Below, piece by piece: positions 9,367 to 17,920 of a DNA stretch of 64,000 nucleotides. A model generated the notes under the pieces. That model was given only the letters and a program-made list of their open reading frames with translations. It searched no databases and was not told where the DNA came from. A program made the position numbers and the translations under genes. The stretch spans positions 1-64,000 of the forward strand of contig CAWDXD010000043.1 in the NCBI GenBank assembly GCA_963806145.1, in the 5' to 3' direction. This DNA is from DASXKD01 sp963806145 (GTDB taxonomy: Bacteria > Actinomycetota > Actinomycetes > Streptosporangiales > Streptosporangiaceae). How positions within the stretch are numbered: the first letter of the stretch is position 1; each line of letters begins with the position of its first letter.

Positions 9367-11826
9367 ATGCGGGTTGGTGACCAGACGACAATGAGCGGCA
9401 GGTACCCAGACGGCGTCCCGGCACGGCCGGAAGAGGTGACCTGGCCGCTGCTGTCGGGCCTGATCCCGCAGCTGGCGGACTCGAATATCCCCAGGCAGGA
9501 GACCGGGCTCAGCCTGGCTGCCAGCCTCGTGCCCGGGGACACCGCGGTGCTGATCCCGGCCGATGAAGCGAACCGGACCCTGGGCGGGCTCGGCGGCACC
9601 GGCAAGACGCAACTCGCCCTCGCGGTCGCGCACACGCTCTGGGACCGCCGGGCGGTGGAGCTGGTCCTCTGGCTGACCCCGTCCAACCGGGACGCCGTCA
9701 TCATCGGCTACGCCCAGGCCATGCGGGACGTCGGCGGGTCCACCGCCGAAGGGCCGGAAGCGGCCGCCGTGCACTTCCTGGACTGGCTCACCCAGACCGA
9801 CCGCCCGTGGCTGGTCATCCTCGACGACCTCGCCGACGCGGCGGTGCTTGAGGGGCTCTGGCCGCATGGGCCGCAGGGACGGGTGCTGGTCACCAGCCGC
9901 CGGCCCGACACCGCGGTGCGCGCGTACCGGCCGCGCGCCGTCGAGGTGGGACCGTTCAGCCCCCGCGAGGCGCTCGCCTACCTGTCCAGCAAGCTCCACG
10001 CCGATCCCGACCAGTGGATCGGCGCGCTCGACCTGGCCGGTGACCTCGGCTACCTGCCGATCGCGCTGGCGCAGGCAGCCGCGCTGATGGCCGACACCGG
10101 ACTGGACTGCCGCCAGTACCGGGCCCGTGTCACCGATCGCATGCAGCGCCTGGCGGGCGCTCCGGCGAGCGCCTACCCGTCGATCGTCGCGTCCACCTGG
10201 GCGCTGGCCACCGAGTTCGCCGAGCAGATCCCGCCGGCCGGGCTGGCCCGCCCGGCGCTGGCCCTGGTCGCGATGCTGGATCCCAACGGCATCCCCGGCG
10301 CGGTGCTCACCAGCCAGGCCGCCTGCGCCTACCTCACCCGCTACCGGCGCGGCGCCGCGGTCGACGAGATGCAGGCCCGCGCCGCCCTGTACAACCTGGC
10401 CCGGGCGGGCCTGGTCAGCATCGACACCTCCAGCGCCGCCCGCACGGTGCGGGTGCACAGCGTGGTGCAGGCCACGGTGCTGCAGAACCTCACCGCGGCC
10501 GAGAGCGACGAGGCCGCGCGCGCCGCCGCCGAGGCGCTGTTCCAGATATGGCCCCGCACTGCCGTCCCTGCCTCGTTCGAGCAGGCACTGCGCGACTGCA
10601 CGGCGCGACTGCAGGCGGCCGTGGGCCGGGCGCTGTGGACTCCCGAGTGCCATCCGGTGCTGCTGCGGGCGGGCCGGAGCCTCGAAGCGGCGGGCCTCAC
10701 CGAGGCGGCCACCGGCTACTGGCAGTCGCTGCTGGAGACCAGCCAGGCCGAGCTGGGATCCAGCCACGCCCACACCATCCTGGCCCGCGACCGGCTGGGT
10801 GCGGCCCTTGAAGCAGCAGGGCGCCCGGGCGACGCGGCGGAGATGTACCAGGAGTCACTGAGCGAGCGGCAGCGGATTCTCGGCGCGGGGCACCCAGATA
10901 CGATCACCGCGCGCGCCAACCTGGCGCGCGCGTACCGCACGGCCGGCCGTGCCAGCGAGGCGGTCCGGCTCGCCGAGCGCGTGCTCGCCGAATCCGAGCA
11001 GGGCCGCGGCGCCCGCCATCCGGACACCCTGACCGCCAGGGAAGAGCTGGGCGAGGCCTACCTCGGCGCCGGGCTCGGCGACCGGGCCATCGCCGCGTTC
11101 CAGCAGACCATCGCGGACCGGGAGCGGATACTCGGGCCGACGCATCCGGACACTCTCGCCGCGCGTGCCGACCTCGCCCACGCCTACCGGGCGGCGGGCC
11201 AGCCGGAGAAGGCAGTGCCGCTGCACGAGCGGCTCGTGACCGACAAGGAGCGGACGCTGGGCCCCGATCACCCCGAGACCCTGGCCGCGCGGGGCAACCT
11301 GGCCTATGCCTACCGCAGCGCCGGGCGGCTGAAGGACGCACTGCCGGTCTACCGGCGCACGCTGGCCGGCCGGGAGCGGGCCCAGGGCCCGGACCATCCC
11401 GACACCATCACCGCGCGCGGCAACCTCGCCGACGCGTGCTTCCAGGCCGGCCGGTACAAGGAGGCCGTGCCGCTGTACGAGCGCACCCTGGCCGGCCAGG
11501 AGCGGGCCCAGGGCCCGGACCATCCCGACACCATCACCGCGCGCGGCAACCTCGCCTCGGCCTACCACTCGGCGCGCAAGCTCGCCCAGGCCATTCCCCT
11601 CTACGAGCAGAACCTGACCGACTGCGACCGGGTGTTCGGACCGGACCACCCGGACACCCTGACCTCCCGCAGCAACCTGGCGCACGCCTACCACACGGTC
11701 GGCCGGTACACCGAGGCCCAGGCGCTGTTCGAGCGGACCCTCGCCGATTGCGAGCGCGCGCTCGGGCCAGATCACCCGCTCACCCAGACGGCGCGGGAGA
11801 ACCTGGCGGCCGCGACCCAGGTCTGA
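9367..11826 (+). CDS. STAND/NB-ARC-type NTPase with C-terminal TPR (kinesin-light-chain-like) repeats
   Basis: Signal-transduction ATPase likely to oligomerise on sensing a ligand; the cue is unknown. The N-terminal 60 residues match no domain I know. The NTPase shows Walker A LGGLGGTGKTQLA, Walker B LVILDD, a sensor-like RVLVTSRR and a winged-helix-like region near ARAGLVSIDTSSAARTVRVHS. From about residue 460 to the end there are eight or nine 42-residue TPRs with the repeated signature GPDHPDTLTAR.NLA.AY..AGR. Several repeats are nearly identical in DNA, pointing to recent internal duplication. TTG 9331 is an upstream alternative start and ATG 9391 a downstream one. No effector domain such as a protease or nuclease is attached. 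Confidence 0.85.
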   Translation: MRVGDQTTMSGRYPDGVPARPEEVTWPLLSGLIPQLADSNIPRQETGLSLAASLVPGDTAVLIPADEANRTLGGLGGTGKTQLALAVAHTLWDRRAVELVLWLTPSNRDAVIIGYAQAMRDVGGSTAEGPEAAAVHFLDWLTQTDRPWLVILDDLADAAVLEGLWPHGPQGRVLVTSRRPDTAVRAYRPRAVEVGPFSPREALAYLSSKLHADPDQWIGALDLAGDLGYLPIALAQAAALMADTGLDCRQYRARVTDRMQRLAGAPASAYPSIVASTWALATEFAEQIPPAGLARPALALVAMLDPNGIPGAVLTSQAACAYLTRYRRGAAVDEMQARAALYNLARAGLVSIDTSSAARTVRVHSVVQATVLQNLTAAESDEAARAAAEALFQIWPRTAVPASFEQALRDCTARLQAAVGRALWTPECHPVLLRAGRSLEAAGLTEAATGYWQSLLETSQAELGSSHAHTILARDRLGAALEAAGRPGDAAEMYQESLSERQRILGAGHPDTITARANLARAYRTAGRASEAVRLAERVLAESEQGRGARHPDTLTAREELGEAYLGAGLGDRAIAAFQQTIADRERILGPTHPDTLAARADLAHAYRAAGQPEKAVPLHERLVTDKERTLGPDHPETLAARGNLAYAYRSAGRLKDALPVYRRTLAGRERAQGPDHPDTITARGNLADACFQAGRYKEAVPLYERTLAGQERAQGPDHPDTITARGNLASAYHSARKLAQAIPLYEQNLTDCDRVFGPDHPDTLTSRSNLAHAYHTVGRYTEAQALFERTLADCERALGPDHPLTQTARENLAAATQV
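11373..11556 (+). repeat. Recent 126-bp TPR-unit duplication inside the STAND gene
   Basis: Bases 11373-11430 are identical to 11499-11556 (58 of 58), an offset of exactly 126 bases or one 42-residue TPR. The flanking repeats are more diverged, so this unit was copied recently. Confidence 0.85.
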
Positions 11827-11873
11827 GCCTCGCGGGAGTGACCGGCTTGTCCGGCGCGCAGAAGAGTGATGGC

Positions 11874-12495
11874 ATGCAGATGACGGAGGCGTTTGCGTCG
11901 GCGGTCGCGGTGATCGTGCCGATCTTCGCACTCGCGGCCGGCGCCGAGGCGCGAGGCATCAGGGAGCGGCTGCGCCAGCCTGATCCGCAATGGGAGCGGG
12001 AGTTCGCCGCCTACAACGCGAGCGCGAGCTGGACACCAGCCAGGCGCCCAGCGAGATCTTCGCCTACCTCAAGGGCGTGCCCCGCCTGTCGCGTCTCTAC
12101 ACGGTGGAGCGGGCGATGGCGATCGCCGGCGCGATCGTCTGGCTCGTGGTATTCGTGCTGCTGGGCATCGCCGAACTGGGCTCGCTCGTCTGGCTGGCCG
12201 GCGCCACCGCGGCGGGCGATCCGGGCCTGGCGCAGTTCTCGCCTCGTCCATCGGCCTGGCGAGCTCACGCTGATCGTGGCGCCCGTCGTCTATCTGCTCG
12301 TGCCGCTCGGGCTCACGGTGGACCTCATTCCGCACGGACTGAAGGCCGCCGTCGGGCCGAAGCTGGGCGACAAGGGTGCGCGGGACTTCGTCAAGCAGGT
12401 CCTCGCCGAACTCGAAGGTGCCGTCGAGCGGGCGGATACCCACGCCGAGAAGAAGCCGGCCGGGCCGCCGACCGCGAAGCGCCCCCGGAACCGGA
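11874..12495 (+). CDS. Small integral membrane protein, unknown function, frameshifted
   Basis: Three hydrophobic segments can be read: AFASAVAVIVPIFALAAGA near the N-terminus, AIAGAIVWLVVFVLLGIAELGSL in the middle and LIVAPVVYLLVPLGLTVDLI near the C-terminus, followed by a charged tail AELEGAVERADTHAEKK. The frame changes near 12025 (a base missing in AACGCGAG) and near 12245 (one extra), so the segments lie in alternating frames. It follows the STAND gene by about 45 bases and could be its membrane partner, but no family was recognised. It converges on the SRPBCC gene. Confidence 0.55.
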
Positions 12496-13008
12496 TCAGT
12501 AGCCCGGCGGCGGGCCGATCGCGGCGGCCTCGGGGCCGAACGCCTCGACGTAGCGCGGATGCACCTCGGCCCACCGCTGGCCGGGCTGGAACGAAAGCCC
12601 GCCCTTGTCGAGGTCGTCGGCGAGCCGGTCGAGGCACTCGTGCCAGCCCGCCGCGTCCCGCGCCGCCTTGCCCACCTCGTCGAAGGTGTCCAGCAGGGTG
12701 AGCGTGCAGCCGTCCGGGCGGGCCGCCAGTTCCAGGCGGATCACATCGGTGCCCCAGCGGAACTCCACCAGCGACTGCGGCTGGTAGGCGAGCACCTCGC
12801 CGTCGAAGTCCGGGCCGCGGCCCTCCGGGCTGGAGAACACCAGCGGGCCGCCCACCACCCATTCGCCCAAGACCTGCTGCGGGAACCACGCCTGCATGTG
12901 CTCCGGCTCGGTGATCGCGCGCCACACCTTCTCCTGCGGGTGCGCGAGTTCGCGGGTGAACCGCAGCCGCCACCGCCCGCCGAGGTCCTCCAGTTTGCCT
13001 GGTGTCAT
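12496..13008 (-). CDS. SRPBCC (AHSA1-like) ligand-binding protein
   Basis: Cytoplasmic START-like fold protein of 170 residues. Visible features are FTRELAHPQEKVWRAITEPEHMQAWFP near the N-terminus and DGCTLTLLDTFDEVGKAARDAAGWHECLDRL near the C-terminus, the usual AHSA1 pattern. ATG 13008 overlaps the ArsR stop (ATGA). ArsR-SRPBCC pairs are common in actinobacteria; the ligand or stress served is unknown. Confidence 0.85.
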   Translation of the reverse strand: MTPGKLEDLGGRWRLRFTRELAHPQEKVWRAITEPEHMQAWFPQQVLGEWVVGGPLVFSSPEGRGPDFDGEVLAYQPQSLVEFRWGTDVIRLELAARPDGCTLTLLDTFDEVGKAARDAAGWHECLDRLADDLDKGGLSFQPGQRWAEVHPRYVEAFGPEAAAIGPPPGY

Positions 13009-13334
13009 CGCCCTTCCCCTGTCTCGTCGTCGGTCATCTGGTCCAGGTGCCGTTCGAGCTTGTCCAGGCTGGCATCCCATGCGGCACGGTAGGGGGCCAG
13101 CCACCGGTCGAGTTCGCGCAGCGGCGCCGGGCTGAGCCGGTAGAGCCGGCGCTGCTCGTCGACCCGCACCCGGACCAGGCCGGCTTCGCGAAGCACCCGC
13201 AGGTGCTTGGACACGGCCGGCTGGTTCATCTCCAGCCGGGCGACAAGCTCGTTCACCGAGCATTCGCCATCGCGCACGAGGTCGAGGATCTGCCGCCGGC
13301 GCGGCTCCGCTAGCACTTCAAAAACCGAGGTCAC
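13005..13334 (-). CDS. ArsR-family winged-helix repressor
   Basis: A 109-residue DNA-binding protein: VFEVLAEPRRRQILDLVRDGECSVNELVARLEM, then the recognition helix NQPAVSKHLRVLREAGLV and wing VRVDEQRRLYRL. It lacks the metal-site Cys pair of classical ArsR, so it belongs to the subgroup paired with SRPBCC proteins. GTG 13334 is chosen because a consensus -35 (TTGACA, minus 13370-13365) and a fair -10 (CATGCT, 13346-13341) place transcription start at or next to this codon, giving a leaderless message. It is translationally coupled to the SRPBCC gene. Confidence 0.87.
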   Translation of the reverse strand: MTSVFEVLAEPRRRQILDLVRDGECSVNELVARLEMNQPAVSKHLRVLREAGLVRVRVDEQRRLYRLSPAPLRELDRWLAPYRAAWDASLDKLERHLDQMTDDETGEGR

Positions 13335-13345
13335 CCGGTAAGCAT

Positions 13346-13389
13346 GACCGGTAAGGCATATGCCTGTCAAGGCATATACCTTACCGGTC
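13346..13389. promoter_or_regulatory. 19-bp inverted-repeat operator around the arsR -35 box
   Basis: The arms 13346-13364 (GACCGGTAAGGCATATGCC) and 13371-13389 (GGCATATACCTTACCGGTC) match with one mismatch. The six-base spacer is TGTCAA, that is TTGACA on the arsR strand, a perfect -35 box. ArsR binding here would block its own promoter. The outer edge also covers the etfA stop codon (13388-13390). Confidence 0.7.
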
Positions 13390-14413
13390 ACCCGCTTGCG
13401 GAGCGGGCCCTGAGCGCGGCCACCAGCGCGGGAATCACCTCACCCAAGGTCACCGATCACCGCATAGTCGGCGTGGGTCAGGATGGGCGCCCCGGGATCG
13501 GTGTTCACCACCACGATGTGCTTGGCGCCGCCACAGCCGGCCATGTGCTGGATGGCACCGCTGATCCCGCAGGCAAGGTACAGCTCCGGCGTGATCTTGG
13601 TGCCGGTCTGCCCGACCTGCTGCCGGTGCGGCCGCCAGCCCTCGCTGGTCACCACGCGGGAGACCCCGACCACCCCGCCGAGCAGGCTGGCCAGTTCCTC
13701 CAGCGGCGCGAAGCCATCCGGCCCCCCGACCCCGCGGCCGCCGCCGACCACCACCCGGGCGGTGGCGAGCGACGCGCCGGAACTGTGCCCGGCGGTCTCG
13801 GTGGCCCGCACCCGCAGGTCGTCATCGTCCAGTTCGGGGGCGTACGGATGCACGGGGAGCGCGCTGGCGGGCTCGGCCACGGCGGCGGGTGTGACCGCCT
13901 CGGTGGCCACGGTCATCAGCGCGGGCGAGCCCGCCAGGCTGGCCTCTTCCAGCAGCAGGCCGGCCCAGCGGTGCCGGACGACCTGGTGCGTGCCGTCGTC
14001 GCCCGGCTCGGCCTCGACGCAGTTCGCCGCCATCGGCAGGCCGGTGAGCGCGCCGAGGTAGGCCATCACCTCATTGCCGCGCTCGGTGGCCGCCGCGATC
14101 ACGGCGGTCGCGCCGACTTCGGCCGCCAGCCCGGCGAGGGCCCGTGCCCAGGCGCGCGGTGCGTAGCCGTCCAGGCACCCCGGCTCGACGACGTGGGCGC
14201 TGGAGGCACCGTACGCCGCCAGCGCGTCACCAGGGACCTGATCCGCGGGCCCGAACAGCACGGCCCTGACCGGCACCGCGCTGGCCGGCACCACTCCGGC
14301 CGACACCGCGTCAGCCGGCGCCGCGCCGGCCAGGCGGTGGCGAACGTCAGTGCCCGCAGCGATGCGTCGGCAGGCTCGCCGGTGTCCAGTTCCACCAGGC
14401 ACAGCACGGTCAT
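13388..14413 (-). CDS. etfA: Electron transfer flavoprotein alpha subunit
   Basis: Carries FAD and, with EtfB, accepts electrons from the neighbouring dimethylglycine/sarcosine dehydrogenase. The C-terminal FAD site is clear: QQVGQTGTKITPELYLACGISGAIQHMAG and VVVNTDPGAPILTHADYAVIGDL. ATG 14413 overlaps the etfB stop. Two indels are apparent: near 14330 (LTFAT, then LAGAAPADAV in the next frame) and near 13447, where an extra T in GACCTTGGG creates an early stop at 13440; without it the protein ends VIPALVAALRARSASG at 13388. Confidence 0.9.
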
Positions 14414-15189
14414 GGCAGCAGGCCCCACTCCTCGAGCACGCCGACGAGCGCGGGCACCGCATCGGCGCCGGTGCCCAGCACGGTGGCCTGCTTGCGCTGC
14501 GTCGCGGGCACCCGGAGGAACCGCTTGCGGAGCCCATCGTCGCGCCATCGCGGCTCGACGGCCTCGATCACCGCCCGCTTGGCGCGCAGCCGTCCCGGCA
14601 GCGAAGGGTAGCGGGGCAGGTTGATGCCTTCCTTGACGCAGATGACCGCAGGCAGCCCGAACTCGAAACTCTCCTCGCCGCCGCCGTGCTCCCGGCGGGC
14701 CACTGCGGTGGCCTGGCCGCCGGTCTCGGTGATCTCCAGGTTCTTGATGCCGGTGACGCACGGCCAGCCCAGGGCACAGGCCACCCGGATGCCCACCTGG
14801 TAGTCGCCGGTGTCGGCCGCCTCGTTGCCGCACAGCAGCAGGTCGTAACCTGGCCCGTCGGCGGCGTGGCGGCGCACCTCGGCCACGATGGCCTCGGCGG
14901 TGGCGATCGGGCCCCACTCCCTGCCGTCGGTCTCCAGCAGCACCGCCCGCTTGGCGCCGAGGGCCAGCGCCTCGCGGAGCTGGTCGGCGGCCACGGCCGG
15001 GCCGAGGGTGAGCACCGAGACGGTCCCGCCGAGCCGCTCGGTGATCTGGACCGCCTCCTCCACCGCGCATTCCTCGTGCGGGCTGATGGTGAACCCGGAC
15101 AGCCGGGTATCCACCTCCTGCTCGTCCGGGGTCAGCACGATCTTGCCGCCGACCATGGGCACGCGCTTGACGCAGACGCCGATCTCCAT
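14410..15189 (-). CDS. etfB: Electron transfer flavoprotein beta subunit
   Basis: AMP-binding partner of EtfA, 259 residues and uninterrupted. It starts MEIGVCVKRVPMVGGKI, contains NPHEECAVEEA-like SPHEECAVEEAVQI, LLLCGNEAADTGDYQVG and GLPAVICVKEGINLPRYPSL, all typical. Five bases separate it from the dehydrogenase stop and it overlaps etfA by four bases, so dehydrogenase, etfB and etfA are one operon. Confidence 0.93.
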   Translation of the reverse strand: MEIGVCVKRVPMVGGKIVLTPDEQEVDTRLSGFTISPHEECAVEEAVQITERLGGTVSVLTLGPAVAADQLREALALGAKRAVLLETDGREWGPIATAEAIVAEVRRHAADGPGYDLLLCGNEAADTGDYQVGIRVACALGWPCVTGIKNLEITETGGQATAVARREHGGGEESFEFGLPAVICVKEGINLPRYPSLPGRLRAKRAVIEAVEPRWRDDGLRKRFLRVPATQRKQATVLGTGADAVPALVGVLEEWGLLP

Positions 15190-15194
15190 ACCGC

Positions 15195-17792
15195 TCAGCT
15201 CCGCACCCGGGCGTTCGACGGATCGAACAGCGGGGTGGACCCGGCCACCGCCACCGTGACCGGGTACTGCTCGCCGAAGCACTCGACCGCGAGGCGGGTG
15301 CCCTCGCGCGCCCGCTGCGGCGGCAGGTAGGCCATCAGCAGGTGCTTGCCCACCGACGGCCCGGCACCGGCGCTGGTCACGTAGGAGGGACGGCCGGCGG
15401 CATCGACAAGGCGCTCACCGTCGGCCGACAGGATCGGCTCACCGCCCAGCATGTAGCGGAGCTGGCCGTCGGCCGAGGCGTGGTCGTCCACGGTCAGCGT
15501 GCAGAGCACCGCCGCGGGCGGGCTGTCCCGCTGCGCCAGGTAGGCCTCCTTGCCGATGAACGGCTGCTCCTTGACCCGCGGCCGGGTCATCCCGGCCTCG
15601 ACCAGGTTGTACTCCGGGGTCAGCTCGTTGCCGAAGGCGCGGTAGCCCTTTTCCAGCCGGCCGGTCGTGCCGTAGACGCCGATGCCGACGGGCACCAGGC
15701 CGTGCGGCTGGCCGGCCTCCCAGACCGTGTCCCACACCCTGGCCCCCTGCTCCATCGGCACGTACAGCTCCCAGCCCAGTTCCCCGACGTAGGAGATGCG
15801 CGACGCGAGCACGGTCACGCCGCCCAGCTCCACCTCCTGGCAGGTGCCGAATCCGAACGCCTCATGGGACAGGTCGCCGAGGGTCACCGGCTGGAGCACG
15901 TCCCTGGCCCGCGGCCCCCAGATTCCGAGCGTGGCCCAGGCCGAGGTGAGGTCGGTGAGCTGGGCTCCCGGCGGCAGGTGATCGGTGAACCACTTCTTCT
16001 CGGCCATGCCGGTCGCGGCGCCGGTGACCACCCGGAAATGCTCGGCGCCCAGGCGCATCACGGTCAGGTCGGCCTTGAAGCCGCCGCCCGGGTCCAGCAG
16101 CGACGTGTAGACCACCCGGCCGTGGCGCACGTCGGCCTGCGCCACGACCAGCGACTGCACCGCGTCAAGCGCCGCGGGCCCGGTGACGTCGAAGACCGCG
16201 AAGGCGGACAGGTCGACCAGGCCACACGCGTCCCGCATGGCCAGGTGCTCGGCGTTGATGATCGGCGACCACCACCGCGCGTCCCATTCGGCGGAGCGCT
16301 CGCCGAGCCGGCCCGCGTACCGGGCGAGCAGCGCCTCGTTGCAGCCGTACCAGTGCGGCCGCTCCCAGCCCGCGGTCTCGAAGAACACCGCGCCCAGGTC
16401 CGTCTCGCGCTGGTAGCAGGGGCTGACCCGGGCCGGGCGGCCCGATTCCCACTGCTCGGCGGGGTGGACGATGCCGTACATCTTGTTGAAGCCCTCGCGG
16501 GCCCGCCCGCGCACGTGGGCGACGGTCTGCTGGCATGGGTAGAACCGGGCCACGTCGGCCTCGTGCACGTCGATGGCCGGCACCTGGCCGGACATCAGCT
16601 CGGCCACGGCGCGGCCGCAGCCCGGGCCCTCCTTGATCCAGCTCGCCGCGGCTGACCACAATCCCTTGACCTCGGGCATCTCACCCAGCAGCGGATGGCC
16701 GTCGGGGGTCATCGAGATCAGCCCGTTGATCGCGTAGCGGATGCCGGCCCGCTCGTCGCCCAGCAGTTCCGGCATCAGCTCCAGCGCCTCGGCGAGCTGC
16801 GGGTCGAAGTCGTCGGCGGTGAACGGCATCTCGGTCGGGGACAGCGCCGCCTCCTCGTTGGACGGGATGTCGTCCGGGCTGACGATCATCGGGCGGTGCG
16901 CGTAGGAGCCGACCTCCATGTCGCCGCCGTGCTGGCGCTCATACATGTTGGTGTCCACGTCCCGCACGATCGGGTAGGAGATCTCCCCGGCGGTGCCCGC
17001 GAACAGCGAGATGGGCCCGACGCTGATCATCTGGTGCACGATCGGGGTCAGCGCCAGCCGCGCGCCGGCCATCCGGGCGATGCGCGGGCTCCAGACGCCG
17101 CAGCAGATCACGCAGACGCCGGTCTCGATGTCCCCGGCGCTGGTGCGCACGGCCCGCACCCGGGGCCTGCTCCCGGCGTCCTCGGTGTCGATGCCGAGCA
17201 CCTCGGTCCCGGCGAGCACGGTCAGCGCGCCGGATGCCTGTGCCTGCTCCCGCATCAGGGTGCCCGCCCGGAGCGGGTCGACCACGCCCACGGTCGGGAA
17301 ATGCGCCCCGCCGAGAATCACCGATTCATCCAGGTACGGCACCAGCTTGCCTGCCTCGGCGGGCGTGAGCATCGCGGCGGGAATCCCCCACGCCTTGGCC
17401 GCGGAGCAGCGGCGGCGCAGCTCGGCCATGCGCTCGGCGGTGCGCGCCACCTCGATCCCGCCGCTCTGGGTGAACACCCCCAGTTCCTGGTACTGCTCGG
17501 TGCTGTCGCGGGTCAGCTCCATCATCATCTTCGAGTACTCGATGGGGAAGATGAAGTTGGAGGCATGCCCGGTGGAGCCGCCCGGGTTCGGCATCGGGCC
17601 CTGGTCCACGAGCACGAGGTCACGCCACCCAAGCAGTGCCAGGTGGTGGGCGAGGCTGTTGCCGACGATGCCCGCGCCCACGATGACGGCACTGGCCCGG
17701 GGGGGCGACCCCCCGGAACCCCCCGAGGGCCCAAGGCCCCGTTCCTTCGTCACCGGGCCTTGGCCGCTGGCCCTGGCCGGAGTCTCAGTCAT
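15195..17792 (-). CDS. FAD-dependent dimethylglycine/sarcosine dehydrogenase with GcvT domain
   Basis: Oxidative N-demethylase of 865 residues. The DAO-type FAD domain begins AVIVGAGIVGNSLAHHL (about residue 35); STGHASNF with His76 matches the place where related enzymes attach FAD covalently. The FAO-M middle part and a folate-binding GcvT-like half (from about residue 450; SISYVGELGWELYVP-type signature at RISYVGELGWELY) would pass the released one-carbon unit to tetrahydrofolate. Electrons go to the adjacent ETF. Dimethylglycine or sarcosine is the most likely substrate given mttB nearby; other N-methyl amino acids cannot be excluded. The first 30 residues are a low-complexity extension. 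Confidence 0.88.
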   Translation of the reverse strand: MTETPARASGQGPVTKERGLGPSGGSGGSPPRASAVIVGAGIVGNSLAHHLALLGWRDLVLVDQGPMPNPGGSTGHASNFIFPIEYSKMMMELTRDSTEQYQELGVFTQSGGIEVARTAERMAELRRRCSAAKAWGIPAAMLTPAEAGKLVPYLDESVILGGAHFPTVGVVDPLRAGTLMREQAQASGALTVLAGTEVLGIDTEDAGSRPRVRAVRTSAGDIETGVCVICCGVWSPRIARMAGARLALTPIVHQMISVGPISLFAGTAGEISYPIVRDVDTNMYERQHGGDMEVGSYAHRPMIVSPDDIPSNEEAALSPTEMPFTADDFDPQLAEALELMPELLGDERAGIRYAINGLISMTPDGHPLLGEMPEVKGLWSAAASWIKEGPGCGRAVAELMSGQVPAIDVHEADVARFYPCQQTVAHVRGRAREGFNKMYGIVHPAEQWESGRPARVSPCYQRETDLGAVFFETAGWERPHWYGCNEALLARYAGRLGERSAEWDARWWSPIINAEHLAMRDACGLVDLSAFAVFDVTGPAALDAVQSLVVAQADVRHGRVVYTSLLDPGGGFKADLTVMRLGAEHFRVVTGAATGMAEKKWFTDHLPPGAQLTDLTSAWATLGIWGPRARDVLQPVTLGDLSHEAFGFGTCQEVELGGVTVLASRISYVGELGWELYVPMEQGARVWDTVWEAGQPHGLVPVGIGVYGTTGRLEKGYRAFGNELTPEYNLVEAGMTRPRVKEQPFIGKEAYLAQRDSPPAAVLCTLTVDDHASADGQLRYMLGGEPILSADGERLVDAAGRPSYVTSAGAGPSVGKHLLMAYLPPQRAREGTRLAVECFGEQYPVTVAVAGSTPLFDPSNARVRS

Positions 17793-17856
17793 GCCGCTGC
17801 TTCCCGCCCATCTCTCGTGTCACCGCACTATCTCCCCACGCCGTCCGGCACGGACA

Positions 17857-17890
17857 CGGCCCCGCCGCCGAACTGCTGGCGGCGGGGCCG
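17857..17890. terminator. Stem-loop between the permease and dehydrogenase genes
   Basis: The arms 17857-17869 (CGGCCCCGCCGCC) and 17878-17890 pair perfectly over 13 bases with an 8-base loop. It lies 31 bases after the permease stop on the minus strand and before the dehydrogenase start, so it likely limits read-through or adjusts expression within a shared transcript. Confidence 0.65.
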
Positions 17891-17920
17891 GTGTCAGGCC
17901 GGGCGAGTCGATGCTGCTTC

